Assembly (NCBI RefSeq): GCF_001436645.1 | Contig: NZ_AYZI01000002.1 | Location: forward strand, 141,365 to 182,123 | Source of the DNA: Fructilactobacillus florum DSM 22689 = JCM 16035 | Lineage (GTDB): Bacteria > Bacillota > Bacilli > Lactobacillales > Lactobacillaceae | Direction: 5' to 3' | Length of the DNA stretch: 40,759 bases | In this document: piece after piece, positions 17,238 to 25,316 of the stretch | How the letters are laid out: every line of letters begins with the position of its first letter | How positions within the stretch are numbered: position 1 is the first letter of the stretch | Position numbers and translations under genes: made by a program | The notes under the pieces: model-generated | What the model saw: only the letters and a program-made list of their open reading frames with translations | Databases searched by the model: none | Told to the model about the DNA's origin: nothing

Positions 17238-17912
17238 ATGGCTACTATTTTTGAAAATCGACTTGAAAAGTTGCGTCAGAGTTTTACGGAGATGGGGGTA
17301 GACGTAAGTGAACAAATCTACCAGTCGACGAAATCATACATTGATCATGATGTAAAACTGGCACAAACAGTCATTGACGGTGATTCGGATGTCAACTCAA
17401 ACGAAACCAAACTTGAGAAACAGGCCATGAACCTGATTGCGTTGCAGCAACCGGTAGCTAGTGATTTTCGCATCATCATCAGCTATCTAAAAGCAGCTTC
17501 AGATTTGGAACGAATTGGTGATAATGCGGGAACGATTGCAAGAGAAACTCTTCGAGCAAAGGGAAACCCGCGAATCGCTGATGTAGAAACGGTGATTGCA
17601 AAGATTACTAAACATGTTCGCAAGATGTTGGAGCAAATTCTAGATGCATATACAACACTAGATGCGACGATTGCTCCAGAGATTGCTCAAGAGGATCGTA
17701 AGATTGATCACTACTACCAAACGACGAGAACGGCTATTACGGAGGGAATCTTGGCCAACCCGGAAACAGCAGTAGCGGCGTCTAGTTATTTGATGGTTAT
17801 TCGCTTGTTAGAGCGGATTGGCGATCATATCGTTAATCTAGCAGAATATCTAATTTACTGTGAAACTGGGAAAATTGTTGAGTTAGATGCGGATGATGGT
17901 CATCTTGACTAG
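17238..17912 (+). CDS. phoU: phosphate transport regulator PhoU
   Basis: PhoU is an all-helical cytoplasmic protein that links Pst activity to Pho signalling. This one is 224 residues and has two PhoU repeats with the metal-binding signature (SDLERIGDNAGTIAR near residue 93 and IRLLERIGDHIVNLAEY near residue 192). In Bacillus-type systems it restrains the kinase PhoR; here no PhoR lies nearby. The ATG at 17238 is preferred over 17235 because AAGGGGG ends five bases before it. It is the last gene of the pst operon. Confidence 0.93.
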   Translation: MATIFENRLEKLRQSFTEMGVDVSEQIYQSTKSYIDHDVKLAQTVIDGDSDVNSNETKLEKQAMNLIALQQPVASDFRIIISYLKAASDLERIGDNAGTIARETLRAKGNPRIADVETVIAKITKHVRKMLEQILDAYTTLDATIAPEIAQEDRKIDHYYQTTRTAITEGILANPETAVAASSYLMVIRLLERIGDHIVNLAEYLIYCETGKIVELDADDGHLD

Positions 17913-17942
17913 TCCGGGATACGCACTATGAGATAAAACATT

Positions 17943-18001
17943 AGAGTCATTTTAATGAAATCAGGAGAAAATAGCTCCGAGTCATTAAAATGGCTCTTTT
18001 A
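17943..18001 (+). terminator. terminator of the pst-phoU operon
   Basis: A 16-bp stem AGAGTCATTTTAATGA/TCATTAAAATGGCTCT (one T-G wobble) encloses a smaller GGAG/CTCC hairpin and is followed by TTTT. Confidence 0.85.
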
Positions 18002-18319
18002 GATTGGGTATGATATTATTACATTTTTGGAATTCTAAACAAAGATTGCAGTTCATTATTCCCTAAGTAAGGGATTGTTGTGTGTGATTATTGTTGCTTT
18101 TGCTCGGGCAAATCGGAAATTATTATAGCGATAACTGGAAGATAATTTCAGGCAAAGTAGATTGGTGACTAGGGGTTATAAACCTTGATTTAACAGCGAT
18201 CGTGTTGGTCCATAACTCATTAAAAGGTGCACCGTGCTTGGTGCCCTCGGGCTAGTTAATTGCTTCAAATATAATCTTTAAAAAATTATTAAGAAAAGCT
18301 ATTTTTTTGTTTTAACTGG
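18002..18319. other. gene-free stretch between phoU terminator and autolysin promoter
   Basis: I see no credible gene on either strand. It holds two short hairpins: TTCCCT/AGGGAT near 18060-18076 and GCACC/GGTGC near 18230. A T-box or ydaO-type riboswitch was considered and not supported. It may be a decayed remnant. Confidence 0.4.
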
Positions 18320-18348
18320 TTGATTTTTTTATTGTAATACACTAAACT
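18320..18348 (+). promoter_or_regulatory. autolysin promoter
   Basis: TTGATT (18320) and TAAACT (18343) are spaced by 17 bases. A short hairpin, GTGAC-CTAGCT-GTCAC at 18411-18426, lies just before the ribosome site AAAGGAG and could affect translation. Confidence 0.5.
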
Positions 18349-18445
18349 GATGTTGATAAGATCTTATGTACTAAAAAATAAGTAACAATTTATTTACGTA
18401 TTATTAATTAGTGACCTAGCTGTCACGGAAAGGAGTTGTTTTTCG

Positions 18446-19528
18446 ATGGAAGCCCATAAATTGAACTGGCTACTATTATCAACAGTAGTTCTTGGTGGAA
18501 TGGTGCTTGGTTATAGTCAGCCAGCCCAAGCCGATGTATTCCCGGCTTCGCAGGTCAATGCCAACCGCACTGGATCGGTGCCGTTGACTCCAGATCAGCA
18601 GGATTTTATCAATCAAATCAAACCGGGAGCAATTAAGGGATGGAAGCAGAGTGGCGTTTTGCCTTCGATTGCAATTTCCCAGGCAATTATTGAAAGTGGT
18701 TGGGGTAAGTCTGGATTGGCATCCCAATATCACAACTTATTTGGTATTAAAGGCAGTTATAATGGGCAATCGGTTAGCTTACCCACGCAGGAATTTCAGG
18801 GTGGTGGCTACGTATCGATTAACGATTCTTTCCGGGCCTATCCTGATTGGTCGACTAGTATTCAAGACTACGGTGCCTTTTTGAAAGGAAATAGTCGATA
18901 TAGTAATTTGTTGGGGATTCGAGACTATACGCAGGTCGCCCAATTATTGCATCAGGATGGATATGCAACCTCGCCAGAGTACGCGCAAACCCTAATTAGT
19001 TGTATACAACGATATGGATTACAACAAATCGACCAGGAAGCATTTGATGCTCCAGATGATTACACAGGACCGGTTGGAGATGGAAATGTGACTGATGACT
19101 CGACAACTGCGGATTCGACATCTGAGAGCACCCAGCCAGCGATGTCATTGTCTAGTGGTTATGCCTCAGCCTATACAGGCTATGATAAAGATCAGCAGCA
19201 TAATCCGGATGCTACTGATACTAATAACGGTCAGGCACCGAGTCAGGATAATGCCTCGGCACCGACTGCCTCGCAGACACCTACTAGCACGGAACCAACA
19301 CCAGCTACCCCGGCGGGAAAATCATTTAGCAATACTTCCATTGGAACTTATGTCTTTAAAACAACGACAAATGTTCGAACTGCTCCTGATGTGAATGCCC
19401 CAATCGTTGCTCAATATACGGTTGGAGAATACGTTCACTATCAAGGGAAAGTCCAGGCAGGCGGGTTGACTTGGTTGAAATATACCAGTTATTCCGGTCA
19501 GGAACGCTACGTTGCCGCTCTAAATTAA
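18446..19528 (+). CDS. secreted GH73 N-acetylglucosaminidase with C-terminal SH3-like domain
   Basis: This 360-residue secreted peptidoglycan hydrolase has a signal peptide (cleavage after about residue 29, QPAQA). A glucosaminidase (GH73/FlgJ-type) domain covers about 45-200: the catalytic Glu83 is in SQAIIESGWGKSGLA, with YHNLFGIKG and FRAYPDWSTSIQDYG following. A Ser/Thr/Asp/Pro-rich linker covers about 205-295. The C-terminal SH3b-like domain (TNVRTAPDVNAPIVAQYTVG) probably binds the wall. It would cut the glycan strands during growth or daughter-cell separation. It is monocistronic, with its own promoter and terminator. Confidence 0.9.
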   Translation: MEAHKLNWLLLSTVVLGGMVLGYSQPAQADVFPASQVNANRTGSVPLTPDQQDFINQIKPGAIKGWKQSGVLPSIAISQAIIESGWGKSGLASQYHNLFGIKGSYNGQSVSLPTQEFQGGGYVSINDSFRAYPDWSTSIQDYGAFLKGNSRYSNLLGIRDYTQVAQLLHQDGYATSPEYAQTLISCIQRYGLQQIDQEAFDAPDDYTGPVGDGNVTDDSTTADSTSESTQPAMSLSSGYASAYTGYDKDQQHNPDATDTNNGQAPSQDNASAPTASQTPTSTEPTPATPAGKSFSNTSIGTYVFKTTTNVRTAPDVNAPIVAQYTVGEYVHYQGKVQAGGLTWLKYTSYSGQERYVAALN

Positions 19529-19533
19529 ATTTT

Positions 19534-19562
19534 AAAAAGTCAATCTGTTGATTGGCTTTTTT
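19534..19562 (+). terminator. terminator of the autolysin gene
   Basis: The 8-bp stem AGTCAATC/GATTGGCT with loop TGTT, an upstream A-run and a T6 run form an intrinsic terminator. Confidence 0.85.
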
Positions 19563-19577
19563 GTTAGGTAGTGGTTA

Positions 19578-19586
19578 TGCTAAGAT
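19578..19586 (+). promoter_or_regulatory. extended -10 promoter of the TcaA-like gene
   Basis: TATGCTAAGAT gives TGC-TAAGAT at 19578-19586, an extended -10, 23 bases before the start codon. No clear -35 is present. Confidence 0.45.
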
Positions 19587-19609
19587 GAACTACATTAAGG
19601 GGGATTGTT

Positions 19610-20803
19610 ATGGCACGCGGAAAACATCGGGCTCCATCATCCCGGCTTAAGTGGTGGTTTCTATTATTCGGTTGTTTGTTACTTGGCGGTGGTTGGTATG
19701 CAGGTAGCCAACTATATTCGCGACAACGCCAGATTGATCAATTAATGATAGGAATCAAAAATAATCAAAATAAAGTGATTATGCAAAAATTAACATCCAC
19801 CGCTGGGGTAAAAGTAAACGCACAGTCAGTGCGACCACTTCTGAGTTATTATCAACAACATCCCCAACAGTTAACGCGCCTACAGCGCGATTTGGAGCAA
19901 CATGGAAGCTCCACCGCTGGTTTTTTAGTAGTTAAACACGGGCGCTATTGGGGCATCTTTCCCAAGTATCAGGTACAAGCTCAAGCAGTTCACCCGCTTG
20001 TCCAAACTGAAAAACCTAAGGTGACAATTCGGTTGAATCAGCAAAAAGTGGGTCAGACCGCGGATGACGGGAGCTTGCGCCTGGCGCCACAATTGCCCGG
20101 TCGTTACCAGCTGAGTGCTGAGTTAAGGAACGCACCGCAAGTGGTAAAAAATACACAAACTGTGAATTTGTTTAAAAATCAACCGCAAGTGATTAATTTG
20201 CGACTGCCATTGGTTTCATATACGGCACTGGGACCAGCTGGAGCACAAGTCATTGCAGCTGGACAGGTGCTTGGGACTATTGGTAGTGATGGTCGCGGTC
20301 AGCTTGATAATGTGCCACTAACCGCTACTAGATTAGTGATTAAGACGCCAACTGGCACCCTGACCAGTGAACCCCACCATTTGACTAGTCATGATCAAGG
20401 ACGCCAGATTCGCTATCGGTTTGCAAATATTGCCACCTCAGACCAAGCACGAACGCTTCTCCAAGCGGTTTGGTCGGGAGTTTTAGATGCAACCAATGAT
20501 CAGCACGATCTAGATGGGCAACTAGTTAAAAAGAAGTTGGTACGGGGAAGTGATGGTGATGCATATCAACCACTGCAAGACCTGATTAACCATAATCACG
20601 AGCAACAGCAGCTTTACCGTTCGCTCGAGTTAGAAATTATGCAGGTACAGCCACTAGCAGAAAAGCAAACTCAGGTTGATTACCAACTCCAAACCACGTT
20701 AGCAACTGGGGAGACCCAACGTCAAAATTTCCGGGCGGTAATTGAACGAGATTTACCAACGGGACAATATCAACTGGCGCAAAATCAACCAGCACCAGGG
20801 TAA
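19610..20803 (+). CDS. TcaA-like membrane-anchored envelope protein
   Basis: This 397-residue protein has a basic N-terminus (RGKHRAPSSRLK), a single helix at about residues 15-33 and a large extracellular part. The part after the helix contains a helical segment, two beta-rich PEGA/TcaA-like modules (about 110-190 and 195-265) and a C-terminal NTF2-like region. This layout matches the TcaA/YvbJ family linked in staphylococci to glycopeptide response and wall homeostasis, but without their N-terminal zinc ribbon. The match is by architecture and should be treated as probable. It lies downstream of the autolysin gene with its own promoter. Confidence 0.65.
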   Translation: MARGKHRAPSSRLKWWFLLFGCLLLGGGWYAGSQLYSRQRQIDQLMIGIKNNQNKVIMQKLTSTAGVKVNAQSVRPLLSYYQQHPQQLTRLQRDLEQHGSSTAGFLVVKHGRYWGIFPKYQVQAQAVHPLVQTEKPKVTIRLNQQKVGQTADDGSLRLAPQLPGRYQLSAELRNAPQVVKNTQTVNLFKNQPQVINLRLPLVSYTALGPAGAQVIAAGQVLGTIGSDGRGQLDNVPLTATRLVIKTPTGTLTSEPHHLTSHDQGRQIRYRFANIATSDQARTLLQAVWSGVLDATNDQHDLDGQLVKKKLVRGSDGDAYQPLQDLINHNHEQQQLYRSLELEIMQVQPLAEKQTQVDYQLQTTLATGETQRQNFRAVIERDLPTGQYQLAQNQPAPG

Positions 20804-20812
20804 AAGTTAAAT

Positions 20813-20844
20813 AAAAACAGCAGTCATTTCAGACTGCTGTTTTT
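20813..20844. terminator. bidirectional terminator
   Basis: A perfect stem AAAAACAGCAGTC/GACTGCTGTTTTT with a six-base loop lies between the convergent TcaA-like and SGNH hydrolase genes and has T-runs on both strands. Confidence 0.9.
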
Positions 20845-20870
20845 ATTTATTTATATGGTAGAAATTCTAG

Positions 20871-21491
20871 CTATTGACCGGTGATTTGCTTGATTTTTCT
20901 GGCAATTAGTTGAGCCATTTTTTGATAAGTAGCTTCACTGGGATGAAGTCGCTGATCAGCGAGGGCAGTTTTAAAGTTATCTTCAGTGATGAGTTCGGGA
21001 GCTTCTTGACGCCAGTTAATTACAGGAATTGCGTTAGTTTGATAGACACGTTCTAATTCGGTGAGGAGTTCTTCGAAAGTGTAGTGACCGAGTCCTTCGA
21101 CATGATAGTTATCAATGTTACCGTCGTAACGATTCGTTGGTAAAATCCCAATGATATTAAGAGCGTGGTTTTCTGAGCGAATTTTAGTTAAGTTGGTTTG
21201 CAAAATTTTGCCAATGGTGGTCAAACCAGCAGTACTATGGGCAAAATCATTTGTACCATAGGCGATGGTGACAAACTGAAATTTAGTAAAGTCGTGATGG
21301 TCAACCTGAAAAGTCAGATCACGTTCACGTTGACCAGAGAGGCTGCCGGCATTGATGCCAGCGTTTGTGATGCAAAAATTGGGTAATTCCTGTTTTAAAT
21401 AGTAGGAAATGTTGTGTTGCAAGTCATGATACCCATTAAAGCCATGGGTGATCGAATCACCCAGCATTAGTAAATTAGTTAGCTTCGTCAT
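20871..21491 (-). CDS. SGNH/GDSL hydrolase
   Basis: This 206-residue hydrolase shows block I LGDSIT with nucleophile Ser13, block II NAGINAG, block III YGTNDF (Asn81, oxyanion hole) and block V RLHPSEATY with His183. Asp179 is one residue farther from His183 than in the common DxxH motif. There is no signal peptide, so it probably acts in the cytoplasm as an esterase on small esters or acyl groups. The substrate is unknown. The minus-strand ATG at 21491 lies six bases behind GAGGTG; an in-frame GTG at 21500 overlaps that site. Confidence 0.85.
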   Translation of the reverse strand: MTKLTNLLMLGDSITHGFNGYHDLQHNISYYLKQELPNFCITNAGINAGSLSGQRERDLTFQVDHHDFTKFQFVTIAYGTNDFAHSTAGLTTIGKILQTNLTKIRSENHALNIIGILPTNRYDGNIDNYHVEGLGHYTFEELLTELERVYQTNAIPVINWRQEAPELITEDNFKTALADQRLHPSEATYQKMAQLIARKIKQITGQ

Positions 21492-21600
21492 TGTCTGCAC
21501 CTCTTTTTAGTAAGCTAAGTTTATTTTAACGCAAAGATTGCGAGGAGATGAAGCTTAAGTTATTATTAACAAGTAGATGTTTATTTTTGGAGGGTTGGAA

Positions 21601-22419
21601 GTGAGCGATAAGCGCGTAATAGTGGTAGATTTGGCTGCGTTGGGGTTACGAGTAAATAATTTGTCGGCTACCCATAATTCGGACAATGATACTTTGGTAA
21701 CGCATGTTTTAAATCAGTCATCTGACTTCGCTTTACCAGCTTTGCATCGGCTGGGTTTGTTTAATTTGTATGCAACCGCCATTGGAACTCAAGTTGGAAC
21801 CCAGGTTCCTCTCGTTGCAACCTATGGATTAACCCGAACGCGATCGTTGGTCAACCGCCCGGTTTCGGGATTGCGGGAGATGTTTGATTGCTCATTGCCC
21901 TATCGAGTGACCAGTGTCTTTGAAGAAACTGCTCGAACCGGAAAATCAGTGATTATTTCTCGGATGGTAAGCTATTTGTTTTCCCAAGAGTTTAGTACAT
22001 TAATTCAAGTTTGTACCAATGAACTTGGCTTCCACAAATTGGACGAACAGTTAGCAGAAAATGACCAGGGATTTTTCTATCTGCAGTTGCCAGAGTTACA
22101 ATCATTTGGAGAAGCAGGGCAGTTTAGCGCCTTCTTAGATTCCCTCACCCGGGTTGATCAAGCCTTAGAACGGCTGATGGGTAATTTGCGAGCAGATGAT
22201 TTGCTGTTGGTGGTTTCCAGTCGGATTGGTGATTCACAGTCACAGGATGGTTTTTCGACGTATAAGCGCTTGCCCGTCATGATTTATGATCGTCAGCAGA
22301 CCCAGGGTCGCCATTTTTCTAATGAACCATTTGTTTGTGAAGTCGGAGCAACGGTCTTAGCGGCTCTCGGGCTCCAAGGTCGGGTAACCTCACCCAGACA
22401 CAGCTTGCAATCTTCTTAA
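21601..22419 (+). CDS. phosphopentomutase-like protein, catalytic motifs lost
   Basis: The 272-residue product aligns along its length with DeoB-type phosphopentomutases. KRVIVVDLAALGL corresponds to the first metal-site strand, DNDTLVTHV to the SDTLGHI region, LPALHRLGLFNL to the LPNLEKLGL motif, and the C-terminal half ends in ADDLLLVVSSRIGDS and YKRLPVMIYD. DeoB proteins have about 390-400 residues, and the missing part corresponds mainly to the cap domain. The phosphoacceptor motif D-T/S-x-x-GHWE is absent, TADHGND is replaced by VSSRIGDS, and the metal-binding His of HTRE is gone. It is probably a non-catalytic relative. The start is GTG, six bases behind GGAGGG. It lies 49 bases before a nucleoside transporter gene. 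Confidence 0.75.
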   Translation: MSDKRVIVVDLAALGLRVNNLSATHNSDNDTLVTHVLNQSSDFALPALHRLGLFNLYATAIGTQVGTQVPLVATYGLTRTRSLVNRPVSGLREMFDCSLPYRVTSVFEETARTGKSVIISRMVSYLFSQEFSTLIQVCTNELGFHKLDEQLAENDQGFFYLQLPELQSFGEAGQFSAFLDSLTRVDQALERLMGNLRADDLLLVVSSRIGDSQSQDGFSTYKRLPVMIYDRQQTQGRHFSNEPFVCEVGATVLAALGLQGRVTSPRHSLQSS

Positions 22420-22468
22420 AATAACACTTTCACTGCTGTTAATACCGAACACGAAAGGAATTCGCGTA

Positions 22469-23728
22469 ATGAATACGTACTTGCTGGTAAATATTATTGG
22501 GGTACTGGTCTTTTTGGCAATTGCCTTTTTGTTTTCAAAAGACCATAAACACATTAATTGGCGATCGGTAATTATCGTTTTAGTGTTAAACCTTGTAATT
22601 GCGTATCTGCTGACTAACTTTAGCGTTGGTCGAGACATCGTCAAAGCAACCGCTGAAGGCTTTCAATGGCTGGTTAATATTTCCTATAAAGGGATTGCGG
22701 TTGCTTTTCCAGACTGGGTTAATGTTAAACAGATGAATTTTTTCACGGCGGCCTTGATGCCCATTTTGATGATTGTTCCACTGTTTGATATCCTAACTTA
22801 TTTTGGGATTCTTCCGTTTATTATTAAGTGGATTGGACGCGGAATGGCGTTTGTTACCGGACAGCCAAAATTTGAATCATTTTATGCCATCGAGATGATG
22901 TTTTTGGGAAATACCGAAGCAATGGCAGTTTCTAGTGTCCAATTAAAAAACATTTCCGCCCAGCGGGTGTTGACGATTGCGATGATGTCAATGTCTTGTA
23001 TCACGGCAGCTATGGTTGGAGCCTATGCCCAAATGGTTCCCGGTCAATATGTATTGACGGCGATTCCGCTAAATATTTTAAACGCGATTATCGTTACGAA
23101 CATTTTGAATCCAGTGCAAATTAGTGCTGAAGAAGACAAGGTTTATGAAATTGGGGATGTTTCTAGTCAACAAGAAGCCGCTGAAGTGGTTTCTGATCGA
23201 CCTGAAAAACCGGAACGAGAACCATTCTTCTCTTTCTTGGGAGATTCAATTTTAGGAGCTGGTCGCTTAATTTTAATCATTGTGGCGAACGTTATTGCCT
23301 TTGTGGCATTAGCTACTTTGATTAGTAAATTACTGGGACTAATTAATCCATGGCTATCGCTTGAACACATTATGGGAGTAATCATGTTCCCATTTGCCTG
23401 GTTAATGGGCTTGGATGTAAACCACGCCTTTCAATTTGCCCAGTTCATGGGAACTAAATTAGTAACCAATGAATTTGTGGTAATGAGTGAGATTGCTCCT
23501 AAGATTAGCAATCCAAAACTGTTTAGTCCGCACTATCAGGCACAACTAACGGTCTTTCTAACGTCATTTGCCAATGTCAGTACGGTGGGAATGATTATTG
23601 GTTGTTTGAAAGGAATTGTTAGCAGAGATAAGAATGATTTGATTTCTAAAAATGTTGGATACCTCTTTTTATCAGGAATCCTAGTTTCACTGATGTCTGC
23701 TGGAATTGTTGGTCTCTTTATCTGGTAG
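22469..23728 (+). CDS. concentrative nucleoside transporter (CNT/NupC family)
   Basis: This 419-residue membrane protein has the CNT layout: a variable N-terminal helix region, a nucleoside-transporter core with PLFDILTYFGILPFIIKWIGRGM and the signature FLGNTEAMAVSSVQLKNI, and a gate domain followed by a C-terminal half with FAWLMGLDVNHAFQFAQFMGTKLVTNEF and FANVSTVGMIIGCLKGI. It imports nucleosides with protons or sodium. The preceding gene is a phosphopentomutase-like protein and a nucleoside hydrolase follows at 24208, which fits nucleoside salvage. It ends at a strong terminator. Confidence 0.92.
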   Translation: MNTYLLVNIIGVLVFLAIAFLFSKDHKHINWRSVIIVLVLNLVIAYLLTNFSVGRDIVKATAEGFQWLVNISYKGIAVAFPDWVNVKQMNFFTAALMPILMIVPLFDILTYFGILPFIIKWIGRGMAFVTGQPKFESFYAIEMMFLGNTEAMAVSSVQLKNISAQRVLTIAMMSMSCITAAMVGAYAQMVPGQYVLTAIPLNILNAIIVTNILNPVQISAEEDKVYEIGDVSSQQEAAEVVSDRPEKPEREPFFSFLGDSILGAGRLILIIVANVIAFVALATLISKLLGLINPWLSLEHIMGVIMFPFAWLMGLDVNHAFQFAQFMGTKLVTNEFVVMSEIAPKISNPKLFSPHYQAQLTVFLTSFANVSTVGMIIGCLKGIVSRDKNDLISKNVGYLFLSGILVSLMSAGIVGLFIW

Positions 23729-23763
23729 TAAAAAAGGGCAATGCTTGCATTGCTCTTTTTTTA
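23729..23763 (+). terminator. terminator of the nucleoside transporter
   Basis: The stem AAGGGCAATGC/GCATTGCTCTT with a two-base loop and T-run lies right after the stop codon. Confidence 0.85.
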
Positions 23764-23774
23764 TGCTAAATTAA

Positions 23775-23783
23775 TGCTAAAAT
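23775..23783 (+). promoter_or_regulatory. extended -10 promoter of tautomerase/nucleoside hydrolase unit
   Basis: AATGCTAAAAT gives TGC-TAAAAT, an extended -10 about 33 bases before the start codon. Confidence 0.4.
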
Positions 23784-23815
23784 AAAGCTATTTAATAGAA
23801 ACGGATGGGGATAAA

Positions 23816-24208
23816 ATGCCATTAATGAGAATTGATATGATTAAGGGACGCCGAAGCACTGCTGAGATTAAAAAAATTATGCAAATTGCCTATGATTTAA
23901 CGCGACAAGATTTTGGGGTACCAAAGGACGATCGTTATCAAATTGTTACTCAGCATGAGCCGGAGGAAATGGAATTATTAGATGCTGGACTTGGAATCGA
24001 GCGTAGTGCAGATGTGCTTTTCTTTCAAATTCTTTCTACGCCTCGGAATATGGGGCAAAAACGGACTTTTTGCCGTGATTTAGTAACTAAGTTGCAGCAA
24101 GAAATGCAAATCCGTCCAGAAGATGTCATTGTAACCATGGCAACTAATCATGCAGAAGACTGGAGTTTTGGATTGGGCAAGCAACAATTTTTAGATGGAG
24201 AACTATAA
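23816..24208 (+). CDS. tautomerase-family protein
   Basis: The 130-residue protein starts MPLMRIDMIKGR, so removal of Met exposes the Pro that serves as the base in tautomerases. The body contains DDRYQIVTQH and the C-terminal VTMATNHAEDWSFGLG, as in the two-domain tautomerase_2 family (malonate semialdehyde decarboxylase-like). The substrate is unknown. The stop codon overlaps the start of the nucleoside hydrolase gene (TAATG), which indicates coupled translation, although a biochemical link is not obvious. Confidence 0.85.
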   Translation: MPLMRIDMIKGRRSTAEIKKIMQIAYDLTRQDFGVPKDDRYQIVTQHEPEEMELLDAGLGIERSADVLFFQILSTPRNMGQKRTFCRDLVTKLQQEMQIRPEDVIVTMATNHAEDWSFGLGKQQFLDGEL

Positions 24209-25125
24209 TGCAACCAATTATTTTAGATACAGATCCAGGAATTGATGATGCAGCGGCTTTATCGGTCGCCATTAACAATCCGGAACTGGACGTTCGCTTG
24301 GTAACCACGGTGGCTGGAAACGTGACGGTTGATAAGACCACTATTAATGCACTGAAAATCATTAGTTTTTTTGGTAAAGCAGCTCAGATTCCAGTGGCAG
24401 CAGGAGCGGAGCAACCACTGATTAAACCATTTGAGGATGCTGCACGAATTCATGGCGAATCCGGAATGCGTGGGTATGATTTTCCAGCTCCGACGACGGC
24501 TCCATTGAACCAAACGGCTGTTGTAGCGTTGAAGGAACGCTTGCTGGCTAGTTCTGAACCAGTAACGTTGGTGGCAACTGGATCTTATACTAACGTGGCA
24601 TTACTTCTGTCTGAGTATCCAGAGATTAAACCCAAAATCGCTCGGATTGTTGCCATGGGTGGAACCCTGGGTCAGGGTAATATGACTAGTGCTGCTGAAT
24701 TTAACGTCTTTACTGATCCGCATGCAGCCAAAATTATGTATCAAGCAGGGGTTCCAATTGTTATGATTGGATTAGATGTAACCCATAAAGCGTTGCTGAC
24801 TTATGACACATTGCAGGCCATTGAAACAGCAAATCCAGCTGGTAAGATGTTACACGATATCATTATTAGTGATGGCGATCAGGGAGCCACAGGGGTGGCG
24901 ATGCATGATGTCAATACTATTTTTTATTTACTCCATCCAGAATTGCTGACGATGAAATCCTACTGGATTGATATTGTCACTGATGGACCAGCTAATGGCG
25001 CAACCGTTGCTGACGTGCGGGGTGCTTATCATGATGGGAAAGTTAATGCGGAGGTTGCTGTTGACATTGATGCTGCTGCTTTCAATCGTTGGTTCCTAGC
25101 AGAAGTTCGTCACATGCATCACTAG
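24208..25125 (+). CDS. inosine-uridine type nucleoside N-ribohydrolase
   Basis: This 305-residue protein has the calcium-binding N-terminus IILDTDPGIDDAAAL. It also has VTTVAGNVTVDKTTINAL, the substrate region HGESGMRGYDFP, VTLVATGSYTNVALLL and AEFNVFTDPHAAK. The His of AMHDVNTIFYLLHPEL matches the active-site acid position of the pyrimidine-type enzymes. It splits nucleosides to ribose and free base. With the nucleoside transporter upstream it supports nucleoside scavenging. Its start overlaps the tautomerase stop. Confidence 0.93.
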   Translation: MQPIILDTDPGIDDAAALSVAINNPELDVRLVTTVAGNVTVDKTTINALKIISFFGKAAQIPVAAGAEQPLIKPFEDAARIHGESGMRGYDFPAPTTAPLNQTAVVALKERLLASSEPVTLVATGSYTNVALLLSEYPEIKPKIARIVAMGGTLGQGNMTSAAEFNVFTDPHAAKIMYQAGVPIVMIGLDVTHKALLTYDTLQAIETANPAGKMLHDIIISDGDQGATGVAMHDVNTIFYLLHPELLTMKSYWIDIVTDGPANGATVADVRGAYHDGKVNAEVAVDIDAAAFNRWFLAEVRHMHH

Positions 25126-25130
25126 GCGGT

Positions 25131-25164
25131 AAAAACGGTAGGCCTGCAGAGGTCGCCGTTTTTT
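25131..25164 (+). terminator. terminator of the nucleoside hydrolase unit
   Basis: The stem AAACGG..GGCC/GGTC.CCGTTT is interrupted by a small internal loop and ends in a T-run. Confidence 0.8.
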
Positions 25165-25242
25165 GTTTCGTGAAAGACGATTTTCTGATTTAATTAAATG
25201 CGCTTTTTTTGGTTGGCTCTAACTAAAAGTTTAAAATTTAGT

Positions 25243-25248
25243 TATAAT
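25243..25248 (+). promoter_or_regulatory. -10 element of the rsmG-par operon
   Basis: A consensus TATAAT lies about 70 bases before rsmG. The -35 (CTAACT at 25219) is weak. Confidence 0.4.
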
Positions 25249-25316
25249 GGGTAATAGAGAAATTACCTAGTTTTGCTGTAAGTTAGCCATATAATACACT
25301 GATAGGAGTTTGTCAC

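Noticed and set aside
18200-18260. T-box or ydaO-type riboswitch before the autolysin gene (AAAGGTGCACCGTG)
   Set aside because: The similarity to the T-box core AGGGTGGTACCGCG is partial, no terminator follows, and the segment lies upstream of the best promoter at 18320. The ydaO (c-di-AMP) core sequences are missing.
25164-25177. Possible parS site near parAB (TGTTTCGTGAAAGA)
   Set aside because: The parS consensus TGTTTCACGTGAAACA is two bases longer in the centre and ends differently. Two missing central bases would destroy the palindrome.
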